Below are positions 50,786 through 62,100 of a stretch of 64,000 nt of DNA, piece after piece. Numbering within the stretch: the first letter of the stretch is position 1; every line of letters starts with the position of its first letter. Made by a program: the position numbers and the translations under genes. Location: NCBI RefSeq assembly GCF_048771995.1, contig NC_133036.1, positions 19,813,001 to 19,877,000 of the forward strand. The letters run 5' to 3'. This stretch comes from Taeniopygia guttata. Lineage: Eukaryota > Chordata > Aves > Passeriformes > Estrildidae. The notes under the pieces were generated by a model, which saw only the letters and a program-made list of their open reading frames with translations, had not been told where the DNA came from and searched no databases.

Positions 50786-53589
50786 TGTATTTTAAAGATC
50801 TGTCTATAATTTAACCATTTGTATGCTAAAAATAGTCTTTTAAAAAAATCTGCTTACACTGTGATTTCTGGTAGCCTAATTTAGAGTATACAACACAATC
50901 TAATTTTCTTTTGGGATATGCAGCTTTCAGAAGTGTTCTTATATATGCCCAGAAATGAAAGTTGTCTATTTATCATAGGAATGTGATTAGATAAAGTAAC
51001 CTATCCAGAATCCCAGTGCAGCTCTTTCTTATGGGCTGGATGGACTAGTTAGTGAAATTGCTTTTTAATCTCTATGGGTTAATAAATATTTTTTTATAAC
51101 TACCCACAGATATTCCTTTTTAAATTATACTTGGCAAACAGAAGATATTTAATTTTATATACAATATACATAGTTACCTTGATTGACATATTTATAACAT
51201 AGAGCTTTGTGTTTACTATGAAGGTTTTATCTGTATCCCATGGACTTCATGGGGTAAACTTTAAAAAGTCAGTTGGCATTTATGGAAGAATATGGGAACT
51301 TTCTTCATGGCTTCAGAACTAGGACATAGGAGCATTTAAAAAGCAATAGCCAGATTGTTTTACAGAGTATCTGGGGGCGTTCTTATTTTTGATTGGGGCT
51401 GGTCCCTGCAGCTATTTTAATAACATCTGGATGTGAGTAACAGAATGGAACATGAGCATCTGCCTCTTCTGACTGTCACAGGCTATTGTCTAGAGCACAG
51501 GAAATTTCAGGGTATTGTATTGTTTTGCTTCGGACAAATGTCTCAATAGACCTATTTAATTAGAACCTTCATGTGTCTGGAAGAAAACATCCTCTCTTAA
51601 CTAGGCTGATTTATCACTTTTGGTACCCTTTTAATCCCAAAAGTAGTGTTGTCTAAAAATTTGTAGTGATGTTCCAGCTATCTTGATGTCTGCAGGTTAA
51701 AGTGGTCCTGGCTAGCACCCTTTTATTACAACAATTGCTACCTTCATTTTTCTATTGTTTCTACTTTAATCTTGAATGTTTACCAGTTTCTAGTGTTGGA
51801 TCTTGTGGGGGGGAGTGTCTTGGCACTACAGCTCATCCAGCTTTAACTCATGCATCACAGTCCTGGAGTAAGAAAATATTTTGAAGTATATATTGCCGCC
51901 AATTTATTGCTTTTTAAAATGACTTCTATACTTAAGACACAACATTTATGACATAATAGGACAAATGACTTAGCTAATCATTGTATCTGTCTAGACTTAC
52001 TCTCTTTTGTGTTAGTGTCATTTTGAAACTATTTGTATATGTTGAAGTTTGTAAGGGTTCAGGAACCCACAATAAAATAGTAAAGTATGTATTTATTTCT
52101 CATTATAATGCTCAAATTTGATTTGGAAGTTGACACTTTGTATGTCTTTTCACAGAATTGTAAACAAATACGGAAAAACTGCTTCACCTAGGGTGCCTTC
52201 CATGTGTGGTACTAACACTTGTCATTGACAGGAATAGAGATGTAAATTTATGAATCCAGTAAACACTATTTTTGTAATGTGAGTCACTAACACAGCTCTG
52301 GCCTCGCTGTGCTTTGTTCTCACCAACACCAGGTTTATGGCTGCTGTGGTCACTGCCTTCTCTCCCTGTGTGCACTGGATCTGACCCTGGGGAATCACAG
52401 GTTGTGTCTCCTTTGCTCTGCCCCCTGAGCACATTCCTGGTGCTCCAGGTTCCCTTCCTTGGGCCTTGTGGAGGGATGCTCCGTGTGGGTTCTGTATCCT
52501 CAGGGCTGACCCTGGCTCCTCTAGACAGACTCTGCAGCCTAATCCAAACATTCCAATTCTAGTTCATAATTTATGATTTGCAGCTTCTGAGGAGGGAGCA
52601 TCCAGGCCTGACTAAAAGATTTTATGTGTCTGGGTTACAGGTGCTGCATTGACAGGTTTGTAATTGCAAACAGCTCAGAGGTATTACGGAAACACCAGGT
52701 TAGAATTCTATTCAGGCTGAGCAAAGGGGATACAATTTTCCTTTTATCATGAGCACAAGTCCACTGTGCAATACCATGGTACTTTGCTTTTGGAGTAGAT
52801 CCTGCAGTGTTCTGTCCTGGAGAAGCCTTGGTGCATCTCTGAGTGGTGCGAGGGCAGCACCCGGCTCTTGTCCTGCCCAGGGGCTGCAGGCCAGGGCTCC
52901 CCTGGGCCCCAGGTCCTGCTGCAGGACCGCAGGGTTCAGCAGGCAGCACATTCCCCTGGAGACAGGTCACAGCCCTGGAGCATTTCCCTTGTTCTGCAGA
53001 GCCTGGAGCTGCAGCAGCTGCTCCAGGTGGTGCTTCCAGCTGGGAGCACCTTCTGTGTGCCCACAGCTGGAACTCGGTGCTGGCAGAGCAGCAGCTGCCA
53101 GCTCTGGGTGGGAAAGGTGACCAAGCTCAAAGGCAAGGTACTCTACAAGAAAACACAACCTCCTTGTGTACTTGTTTCTACACCAGTACCCATCTTTCAG
53201 TTGTTCTTTCTTTGGTGTCTGTGCTAATCAAAAAACACAAGCTGAAGAATTGTAAAGTCTTGCAAAACAAAGCAGTCTTTGTTTTAAAATCCATGCTGTT
53301 GCAGCATAATTTAAATGGTGTATTTATCAGTTTTAAATGTCATTTCATTTTTCCAGTCTTTTGTATATGGGCACAATACTTTTTGTAATTTTTTTTTTTT
53401 ACTTAGTTGTCTTTCTGTCTTTTCTTTCTGTTATTGGAAGATTTGAGCTCTCTGGGTTTTCACGGTACTCTTCTGATCATTCTTCATAGTGTTAAAAGTC
53501 TGTATTTTTGTATGTAGGAGAAATGGTAGTTTTCTAACACTTATCCCAATCAATATAGTACGGAATCATTTGTGAAGGACTTCCTGTTT

Positions 53590-53595
53590 AATAAA
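53590..53595 (+). terminator. CMTM4: Distal CMTM4 poly(A) signal candidate
   Basis: AATAAA is followed within 25 bases by sequence resembling a cleavage region (ACATTAAAGTACTAAAACAG). It is the last coding-strand hexamer before the GC-rich intergenic block, so it is the best candidate for the distal CMTM4 end. Confidence 0.5.
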
Positions 53596-54219
53596 TGGAC
53601 ACATTAAAGTACTAAAACAGCGTCTTCATCTGTAAACATGGCCTGGGCTGGGGTAATTTTCTTCCAGGGCTGTGTGGGGCTGTTTTGGATGTGTGTTGAT
53701 AATTCAGAGATGTTTTTGTTATTGCTGAGCTCCCCAGAGCCAAGGCCTTTCCTGCCCCTTGTGCTGCTGTGCTGGGGTGGGGCTGGGGGTGCCCGGGAGG
53801 CTGAGGGGACAGAGTCAGGACAGGTGACCCCAGCTGAGCACTGGGGTATCTCGTGCCTTATGGCATCAGAATATGAAGGGAGGGAGAAGCAGGAACGGGG
53901 CATGTTTGGAGTGGTGGAGTTTGTCTTCCCAAGTCACTGTTCAGGGGCCCTGTGGCTCTCCTGGAGGTGCTGAACACCTGCCTGCCCATGGGAATTAATT
54001 CCTTGTTTTGCTTTGCTTGTGTGCACAGCTTTTGCTTTCCCGGTTAAATTGCCTTTATCTCACCACAGGAGCTTTCTCACTTTTCCCCTCCCCGTTCTCG
54101 GGCGGATCCCGCTGGTGTGAGGAGAGCGAGCCCTGCCTGAGGGTGAACCCGCCCAGAGGCGGCGGCAGCGCTGTGGGTGCTGTGGGTGCTGTGCTCAGAG
54201 CTCTTTGTGTGGGGAACAG

Positions 54220-54345
54220 CCCGGGTCAAACACCCACCGCGGCTGGCCCGGGTCAGACACCCACCGCGGCTGGCCCGGGTCAAACAAACACCCACCGCGG
54301 CTGGCCCGGGTCAGACACTCACCGCGGCTGGCCCGGGACACGCCC
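54220..54345. repeat. 27-bp minisatellite, CpG-containing
   Basis: Four units begin CCCGGGTCA and end CACCGCGGCTGG. Three are 27 bp and one is 31 bp with an extra AAAC. A partial fifth unit follows. Every unit contains CCCGGG and CCGCGG, so the array is CpG-dense. Confidence 0.95.
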
Positions 54346-54399
54346 GGGACAGGAGTCTGAGGGAAAGCGCGGGAGAGCCGCGGGGAGAGGGCCGTGAAC

Positions 54400-54529
54400 A
54401 GGGAGAAGGTGGGACAGGGAGAAGGTGGAACGGGGAGAAGGTGGGACAGGGAGAAGGTGGAACAGGGAGAAGGTGGAACAGGGAGAAGGTGGGACAGGGA
54501 GAAGGTGGGACAGGGAGAGAAGGTGGGAC
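54400..54529. repeat. 16-bp purine-rich minisatellite
   Basis: There are eight units of the form AGGGAGAAGGTGGGAC. Position 14 is G or A (GGGAC or GGAAC), one unit starts with G, and the last is lengthened to 18 bp by an extra GA. The + strand is almost entirely purine. The array starts 54 bp after the end of the 27-bp minisatellite. Confidence 0.95.
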
Positions 54530-55235
54530 TGCCCCGCTGCTCTCCTGCGGGTGGTGGAACTGCTCTCGGAGCGTTTCAGGTGCGCTGCCGTGGGCTGCAG
54601 TGCTCCATCCTGGGGTCTGCAGCTGCCCATTTGGGATTGGAAAGGGATTTTGGGGCTGAAATGCCCCAGAGACAGGGGGAATACTCCACTGCCTCACGGG
54701 CTGGGGCTGCAAGTTTTGCTGGGGGGATTTTTGGTTTCCAGGTGCTTTAGGCACGAGGGATGGGTGAGTCTGTGAAGGGATTTGGGAATGTGGATGCTGC
54801 ACTCAGAGCACTGGGGAGGGAAAAGGTGTCTCAAGCATCTCGGGGAGGGGCACAGGGGGTGACACAAGGGCAGCATTCCCTGAGGGAGCCAGAGGCTCTT
54901 ACAAGGGGCCGCCAGTTCATTTAGCCTGTGTGAGGCTGTCAGCAGCACTGTGGCATTACCCAGGGTGGTATCCGGGGTGCTCCTGGGTCAGGAGAAGCTT
55001 CATCAGCTGTCAAATTAAAAAAAAAAAAATATTTTGTCTAACTTTTAGATAGTGATCTTCCTTCAGTCTCCCAGGAAGACTGTAATTAATTTATTCATGG
55101 ATCACGCTAACAAAATGTGATGGGCTGTTACCAAAATCCATAAAAGAAAAGGACAAGTATTTCCTGGCCAAAATTAACATTAGAATCAGCATTCTTCTCT
55201 TCATGGAAGTGGATTTAAAAATTGACTTATTTTTT

Positions 55236-55400
55236 AAAAGTAACCAAAACCAAAAAATCAACAAAACCCCACAAAAGCAATAGAATTAAAAAAACCAAAC
55301 CAAAAACAAATCCAACCAACCAAAGAAAAAAAAAAAACCTAACAATTGCAAACCAAAATCCTCCACCCAAACTCCTCCTCCTCAAAGTCCCAGACAAAAC
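55236..55400. repeat. A/C-rich low-complexity tract
   Basis: The tract is a long run of AAACC, CCAAC and poly(A) blocks with almost no G or T. It is simple sequence of the same type as the tract near 34.8 kb. Confidence 0.8.
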
Positions 55401-57749
55401 CACACTTAAATTTTCTAGGTAGCACTGTTTTACTTTCTGGCCTGGAAGCTTTACAAAACACGGAACACTGAATTCTTCCAGCAAAGTCCTAGGATGAGTA
55501 TCTGTGTCACAGTGTGGATTCTTTGATGCACTCCTGTTTATTTATTCCTGACTTTTTAAAGATCCTGACTTTTAAGCTAATACTCCATGCAAAAAGGTGT
55601 CTCAAGCATCTTTTAACAAGATTCACATTCGCAGTGTTTACCTAAATTTCTTTTGCTTCCCTGATACATCCTCTCTGAGGATTAAAGGAGGGCCAGGTGG
55701 GGCTGCTGTGCATGTGCTGCACATGTGGCATTTGCCCTTGGAGGGCAGTTTGTATTCTGGTGCAAGTCTGGAGTGAAGCCATTCAGTACTATTATTTCTG
55801 ATCAGAACTGTGCCCAGTGAACATCCTTAGCAGAAGGACAGTGAGTGGAACCAGGGGCTTGCTGAGCAGAGCATCCAGGTCTGTTCTGCTTTGCAGCACA
55901 CCAGGCTGTTCTCCACCACCACAGCACTGAGATGCTCTGCTCTTCCTTGGCATCCTGGAAGTGACTCTGTCAGATGGAAATTGAAGACTTGAGGAACTTC
56001 AAACAGTATCAAGTGAAAAGCACAGTTAGGTGGAGTAATAGACAGTGTTCAAAGGATAACAGAGCCTCTTGCTTCAGTCAGAATCTAAAACAGCTACTTG
56101 GAAAGGTATCTGAATTCCTTGGAAAGGTCTTTTGAATTCTTAGTGTCACCTGTCCAAAAATCACTACACAAGTCAGAACAAGTCCACAGAGAAATGTAAA
56201 AGCTTGGTAGGAGGGAGAAAGCCCTTCGGGCAGGTGAGAGCTGTGTGAACTCACCTGAGGTGGCACTTTCCCTTCCTGTCAGTGGCTTTGAGGTAATGGA
56301 ACTTCTAGCATTGCTCCTACAAGGATTTGTCCACAATTGGAGTTGGAAACTCCTTCTCAGGCAGGCCCAGGAACTCCAGGTGGCTGCAAAGAGGGCAGGG
56401 GTTGGGCTCTGGGGGCTTTGGAAGCAGCTCCTCCATGGGACACGAGTGATTGTGACTGGAAAGAGGTGTCTGAGGAGGCCACTGAAATCAGCACTCAGTT
56501 AAGGGCTCCACACTGCAGATGGGATGTTGTGCTTGTCTCGTGAATTGCAGAGTGCTCCCAGCACCCTTTTGATGTTGTCAGTTGAGGTAAAACAAGCAAA
56601 CAAACAAAAACCCCAAAATGCCAAGCTGACTTTTCCTCCATGTGCCCCAGACCCTGAACTTGGTGCAGTATTTGTGGCAGAATATGGACAGAATACTGAA
56701 TCAGCCCCTTCCACCCCAATCCAAACTGGCTTTGAAGTAATTATTTTAAATCTCATTTTAATGATATCCCTAAAATACAGAACCATGTTTTCTTTCAGTC
56801 ACAGGAACAGGTATTTTTTAATAAAAGGCTGGGATCTTACAGAAGTGCTTGACCCTGGGAGCAAGCAAAGCAAACTGCTTTGAAATAATCGGAGTCATCA
56901 GGACTGAAAAGCCAGTAAAGAAATTCTCTGGGCAGGCACCTCACTGCAAGCTGCTAAAGCAGTCCTGAAGCAACTAATGAACATTTTGTTTGCTGTCTGT
57001 TTACTTTAACCAACATGGAAAAAATGACCAGAAAACCTCAGTATATTTTTGGTGTGTGAAGGATGAACCTGAAGGGGATTTTGTTGTTTACAGGGTTATT
57101 GTATTGCAAAGAAAGAGCAGTGAATCCACAATGTCTACTCAATAGTTAGAATAAATTCTTGGTTAAATTTTTTCATCTCATGCCCTAAGGAAGATTTGTC
57201 CTGTGGCTGGTACCCAGGGCTGGCTCTGAGCTGTGCCCCTTGCCCAGTGCAGACTTAGGATTCCTGAAGTCACTGTCCCTTGTGCTGGGCAGAGGCAAAG
57301 CAGCAAAATCAGGTCTTCAAGTAAGTAAAGACACCCAACACTTCTATTAAAAGAAGTTTAATCCAGCATGGTTCCTTAATATTAACCATGTCTCCAGCTG
57401 TGACATGCAGTACATTTTTTACTTAAAAAAAAAAAAAAAAAGAGAAATGCAAAACAAGTATAATAATGAGCCCAGGTCCCCTGAACATCACAGTGTGTGG
57501 CAGTAAAATGACAAGAGAAGGGAAAGAAACACAGGATTTTGTACAAGAAAAGGTCCAAAGAAATCTTTCTCATAAATCAGATATTGTCTGTCCCATTTAG
57601 AAGCAAGCACTTGTTTTGCATTTACTCTGTCAGTGGTCAGAAAGCAAGAGATGCAGGAGCTGCCTGCTGGCCAGCTCTGAGCCTGATCAGCACCCCCTGA
57701 TCCTGCCAGCTCCCCCGTCCTGCTGGCAGCTGCCACAGGCAGCTGGAAC

Positions 57750-59098
57750 CCAGGTGCTGATTTTATTCCAAAGGAAATCTGCCTTTTCATCCCTATTTTT
57801 CACTTACTTTGTTAGTACCATCTGCTCTCATTTTAATCATACCTGTTCTGGTACTGTATTAATTTTTAAAACATCCATACAGGTTTCTTTGCCACAGACC
57901 TGTCTGATGCCACCTGTGAGGAGCGTGCCATGCTCTTCCCAAGCATTCCCAAGTGCTTATAAATGGATACAGATATTCCAAGGTAGGTTGTGCTACCTGT
58001 GAAAACAGCTTATAAATTCAGAGGGCTTCTTCCTTGGAATACAACACCACAGGATAGATCACATCCTTCCAGGGGTGAAAAACCAACCCAACTCACCCCA
58101 CCCACCCACACTGAAAGAAGGGGGCTGGGGAGATGAATTAATTGTGGACATTTTGTAGTTTGGGGTTGGTTTCTTGGCATTTTCACAGTGGGGAGGAGGC
58201 ACTGCCCTCCTGGGGCCTGGGTGCACTCAGTGTGGCAGCACCAGTGGCCTGTGGCACAGAGCAGGACATCAGCACTGGTGCCTGGGGCACAAACACCTGC
58301 AGGTTTCACCAGGCAGGTCCTGCTGGGAGGTATTTGCCAAGCCTGCCTTCCCTGGCTGTGCAAACACTCCCAGGGCTTCCACAGAAACAGGACAGGGCTG
58401 CTCAGAGCTGCCTCACCTCTTCCACCCCATCCTGTGGTGAAATTTCAGCAGAGGGGATGTGACTCCATCCAAGCAGCTTAAAACAAGGGATACTGAATGT
58501 TTGATGAGCCAGCTGCCCCGCAGCACCATTATACTTTGAGGTTTGCTCTTGTTGCAGATTTCCAGTTGTCACTTTTCCTTGTCACAGATAGGAGATACAA
58601 AGGTATTGAGACCAATGTGTTAACTGTAATCCATGCCTTCAGTGCTTGGGAGTATTCAGACTTTGGATAAAGAAATACTGTTAGTTAATCAAGAAAAATA
58701 CAAACAGAGGCATCCAAACCTCTCCTCTTTGGCACATCAAGAAGTATAAAAACTCTAAGTGTTACAGGTTTGGAATTATGAGAGCACATTAAAAGCTTGT
58801 TTAAAATGTTGCTCCCATTTACTCAGGACATGGATGTGCTGAGTGGGGAGGGGCAACAGAGAACTGAGCTGTGTTGTTTGGGCAGATCTGCTGTAGGATC
58901 TGTAGTTGCCAAGGAGTGTTCAATGGCACTGGGAGTAGTCTCCTTTTCCACATCACTGCCCTGTCTGTGCTCTGGTGATTCCATAAACAGTGAGGTGGAA
59001 AGGGGCTGAAATGAGGGGATATTTTAGTTGGCAGTGCATTCAGCAAAGAGGAAAGTGCTTGATCATCTTCCCTTCACGCTTGGTTGGTGTTTGGTTCT
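57750..59098 (-). other. CMTM3: CMTM3 3'UTR (end inferred)
   Basis: Noncoding sequence follows the CMTM3 stop on the minus strand and runs to the first canonical poly(A) hexamer. No competing gene is seen on either strand. Confidence 0.5.
57762..57767 (-). terminator. CMTM3: CMTM3 poly(A) signal candidate
   Basis: TTTATT on the + strand is AATAAA on the minus strand, about 1.33 kb after the CMTM3 stop. It is the first canonical hexamer I found downstream of the stop in the gene's direction. An ATTAAA variant lies further on, near 57355. Confidence 0.5.
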
Positions 59099-59127
59099 TC
59101 AGTCTGAGTCAGAGTCGGAGTCCTCAT
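59099..59127 (-). CDS. CMTM3: CMTM3 last coding exon
   Basis: Only 29 coding bases are present. They complete a split Asp codon and encode EDSDSDSD then stop. The acceptor on the minus strand is TTTCACCCCTCAG. The alternating Ser/Asp pattern is a typical casein kinase 2 target and matches the human C-terminus. Confidence 0.93.
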
Positions 59128-62100
59128 CTGAGGGGTGAAACAAGGAACAAAAGTGAAAATGCAAACTGGAATTTCCCCCCAGCTGTGGCTCTGGCTGGGA
59201 CAGGGAGGCTGCGCTGGCAGGGTGTGCCTCAAAGGACACAGCAGTGCTGGGAATGAACACTTCTGTGAAATGACAGCCCTTGCTGAGGTGATGGGACCTG
59301 AAATGGTGCTTGAAGGACTTGGGAGATGCTGCTGAGAGGCCCTGCTGGCACAGCTCTGGGCACTGCTGTGTGCCCTGCAGCTCTACACCTCTGAGAGCCA
59401 GAAGCTCTGAGATGCTGAGAAATCCCAGCAGGCCCATGGAGCTCCATCCTTCTGGCCTCAGCACTGAAGAGCCCCTGTGTGAACACAAGTGGGGCTGCAG
59501 GGCTGAGCCCTCCTTGCATGGCCACAAACACCAACACGAAGCTGTGTAACTGCACTTCTTTATGAATTGTTTACGTAATTCTGTGTCCATCTCCAGGGGA
59601 ATTGGATCTGTATCCTAATTCTGCACCCTTGCCACCTGATCATCTTCTGAGGGCAGTTCAGTTTTTAGCTTTTACAGTCTGTTTCCTGTTCCTTTTATTC
59701 TTTTTTTTCCTTTGTCCCTCTTTTCAGCCTAAAGCTTGAAAAACACTTAACAGTCTACTAAAATCCCCAGCAGAGACTGTCAGTGCTGCTGTTCACCTCC
59801 TCGGATTCTATACAAACCTTGGGTGTTTGGTTTTGCAGGGGTTTTAGATGGGGTGCTCTGGGGTGATTTGGGATATTTTTTGTTTGATTTTAAGTGTGGA
59901 GCAGTCTTTTTAATCCATGTGGGTGCAATAAAGAGTCACAGGGATGTGATGCCTTATTTGGGCTCCTGGAAACTACAAAACAACTACCCCTGTCCTGACT
60001 TGAACTGGCTTTGAACACCCAACACCTCCTTTTTATCTTTTTCTAAGTGGATCTGTCTGATCTGAAGTAGACTGTAATAGAAAAAAAAAAAAAAAACCTT
60101 GTTAATTTTATGCTGTTTTACCCTTGGATTTCAAGGTCATTTGCCCACAGATGGTCAAAGATCATAAGAGGCAATCATGATAAGGAAATGATAAAGAGAA
60201 AAGCACTATTTGGACATTAAATACTGTGGATTAATGGATGTTAATTATAAGTTACAAAAAAAAAAAAATTAGAAGTTTGCTTGTTTCGACAGCAAGACAT
60301 TTTAATAGGGAAAGAAAATCTGTGCTGCATGGTGATTTCTATAACTGGAACTGGGGCTTTTCAAAGTTAGATGTGAAACTCTGAGAAACTTCACATTCCT
60401 GGCTTGCATATTGTCTTAATAAATCACTGGAATTCCATTTGCAGCTTCCTAACAGCTTCCTTGAGCAGAGCTGTGGCAGACAAACCTAAGAGTAGAAACT
60501 GCTTTTACTGAGCAAGAGCCCTTGCTCCCTGCAAAGGGTGAGAGGGCGAGGGAAATCTCACCCTGCAGCTCATGAGACATGCAGGGAATCTCACCCACCT
60601 TCTGTCTTGCGCCCCTCGGGGGAATCGGAGCTGCCCTGCTTGAGGAAAGTGACCAGGTCATTGAAGGTGATGTAGAAATCAACGGCAAACACGATGGTGG
60701 CTGCAAACCCAAACACCTGAAAGGGCAAAATAATGCTCTCCTTAACAGCAGCTCCTATCTGTTAGGGACAAACCAAACCCAACCAAACCCACACAGGAAA
60801 ACTCCAGTGGTTTTTTTGGACCATGCCTTTCCAAAAAGGCAGGGAAGGGAAATGGTTTGTGACACATTGGTAACACCTGAATTACAGCTCCTTTGGGAGC
60901 CTGAGAAGTGACCAGGGGTGTCTTTATCCCTCCCCCAGGCTGCAGCCCTCTTGGGCATCAGCACCTCCTGCACCTCCACTGTCCCAGGCACCTCTGCCAC
61001 CAAGGAATCACCTCCATTTCTTGGGAAATAATTTTCCACTTGTTTGCAAGGATAGGTGTCTATTGCTGAGTGAACTAGACAGATTAAAATGATTCTGGAA
61101 TTGCCCCTGCAGTGTCAGAGCAGCAGAGTTGTGCCAAGCCAGGTGCTGGTCTGGGAGCTGAACACACTCCATTGCTCCATGGCTCACAGCAGGCACGAAG
61201 ATTAAACAAGATTTGGGCTTGTATTGTGGGGTGGTTTGGGAAAGGCTGCTGGCTGACACCACTGGGCACTGTTCCTCCCAAGCTTAAAAAATTGTTATGC
61301 AAATTTTATTTATGCTGCATACATTATTGATGCTTAGAATCAAGTTGCAGATGTAGGGGCTGTATTGTATTTCTGACCACAAAATGCTGATGGGTGAAGG
61401 GTCTCTCCTGGGCAGTCCTTGTACTGGAGGGTAAAATGACACTGCTCTTGTTTCAACTCATCCAAGTAAAACTAAGCAGGAGAGGTAGGAGGTTGAAATC
61501 ACTTAATTTAGGCTAGCCTTAGCAGTTTCAGGTTTGAGTTCTTTTTTTTTATCATCATCATTATTACTATTTGCCTCATTCAAGGATCTTGACACTCCTT
61601 GCAGGAGCAGGTAGTAAAATCAAAAAGCAGAATAGGTGTCTTCTCTAAGGGTACAGTCAACACTGAGCAGCTCTCTTAGAGTGAAAAAAACTATTCATTG
61701 GTTCAAGACATGTTTTTCTGAAAGTGACCATTTCTTCTTTGCTTTAGGCAAATTAATTCTCAGTTAGCTGATGAAACTTCTATGACTTGCAGTGGGGTCA
61801 TATTTGAACTGTTTCTTAATTACACCCATGTACTGAAGTGTACTCAGTTCACCACAGCACTTAGGTGGAAAGCTCATGCCTACTCACCCCTGCTGCTTTA
61901 GATGCTCCATCGTTGTATTTTGAGACAGCAGCAATTGAAATGGCAAAGTAAATAATGGCAGCAGTGACACAGCGCAAGAAATCCTGTGGAAGAAGCAAGG
62001 GTGCATTCTCAGCCTGGTCAAGGATTTCCTCTGAAAACCATTCTGGAAACGAACACTCAGTCCCTCTGTTGCTGCATCAGTGGCTTTGCTGGCGTGTGAC

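Larger units (their letters stand above)
45444..53610 (+). other. CMTM4: CMTM4 3'UTR (long form inferred)
   Basis: No further gene is visible for about 8.2 kb after the CMTM4 stop. Coding-strand AATAAA hexamers occur at 46112, 46599, 48267, 51081, 52071 and 53590. The stretches 50800-52250 and 53270-53600 have the AT-rich, U-run-laden look of a vertebrate 3'UTR, and the hexamer at 53590 is the last before composition changes. The first sites would give UTRs of roughly 0.7-1.2 kb. A long isoform reaching 53.6 kb is an inference. GC-rich islands at about 48700-49600 and 52740-53110 lie inside the proposed UTR. Confidence 0.5.
53611..57750. other. Gap between convergent CMTM4 and CMTM3
   Basis: The two genes point toward each other across this region of about 4 kb. 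It holds a CpG-rich block with two minisatellites (about 54070-54620), a 20-bp dispersed repeat pair, an A/C-rich low-complexity tract and a poly(A) run near 57424-57441. No protein gene was recognised. Open frames of 100-160 codons here all run through the minisatellites. Confidence 0.55.

Noticed and set aside
50593-50814. A hydrophobic 73-codon frame resembling a membrane peptide
   Set aside because: The hydrophobic residues come from a T-rich simple repeat (TTT, GTT codons).
54177-54802. Several 100-160 codon frames on both strands between CMTM4 and CMTM3
   Set aside because: They are repeat translations of the 27-bp and 16-bp arrays, with no splice or start context.
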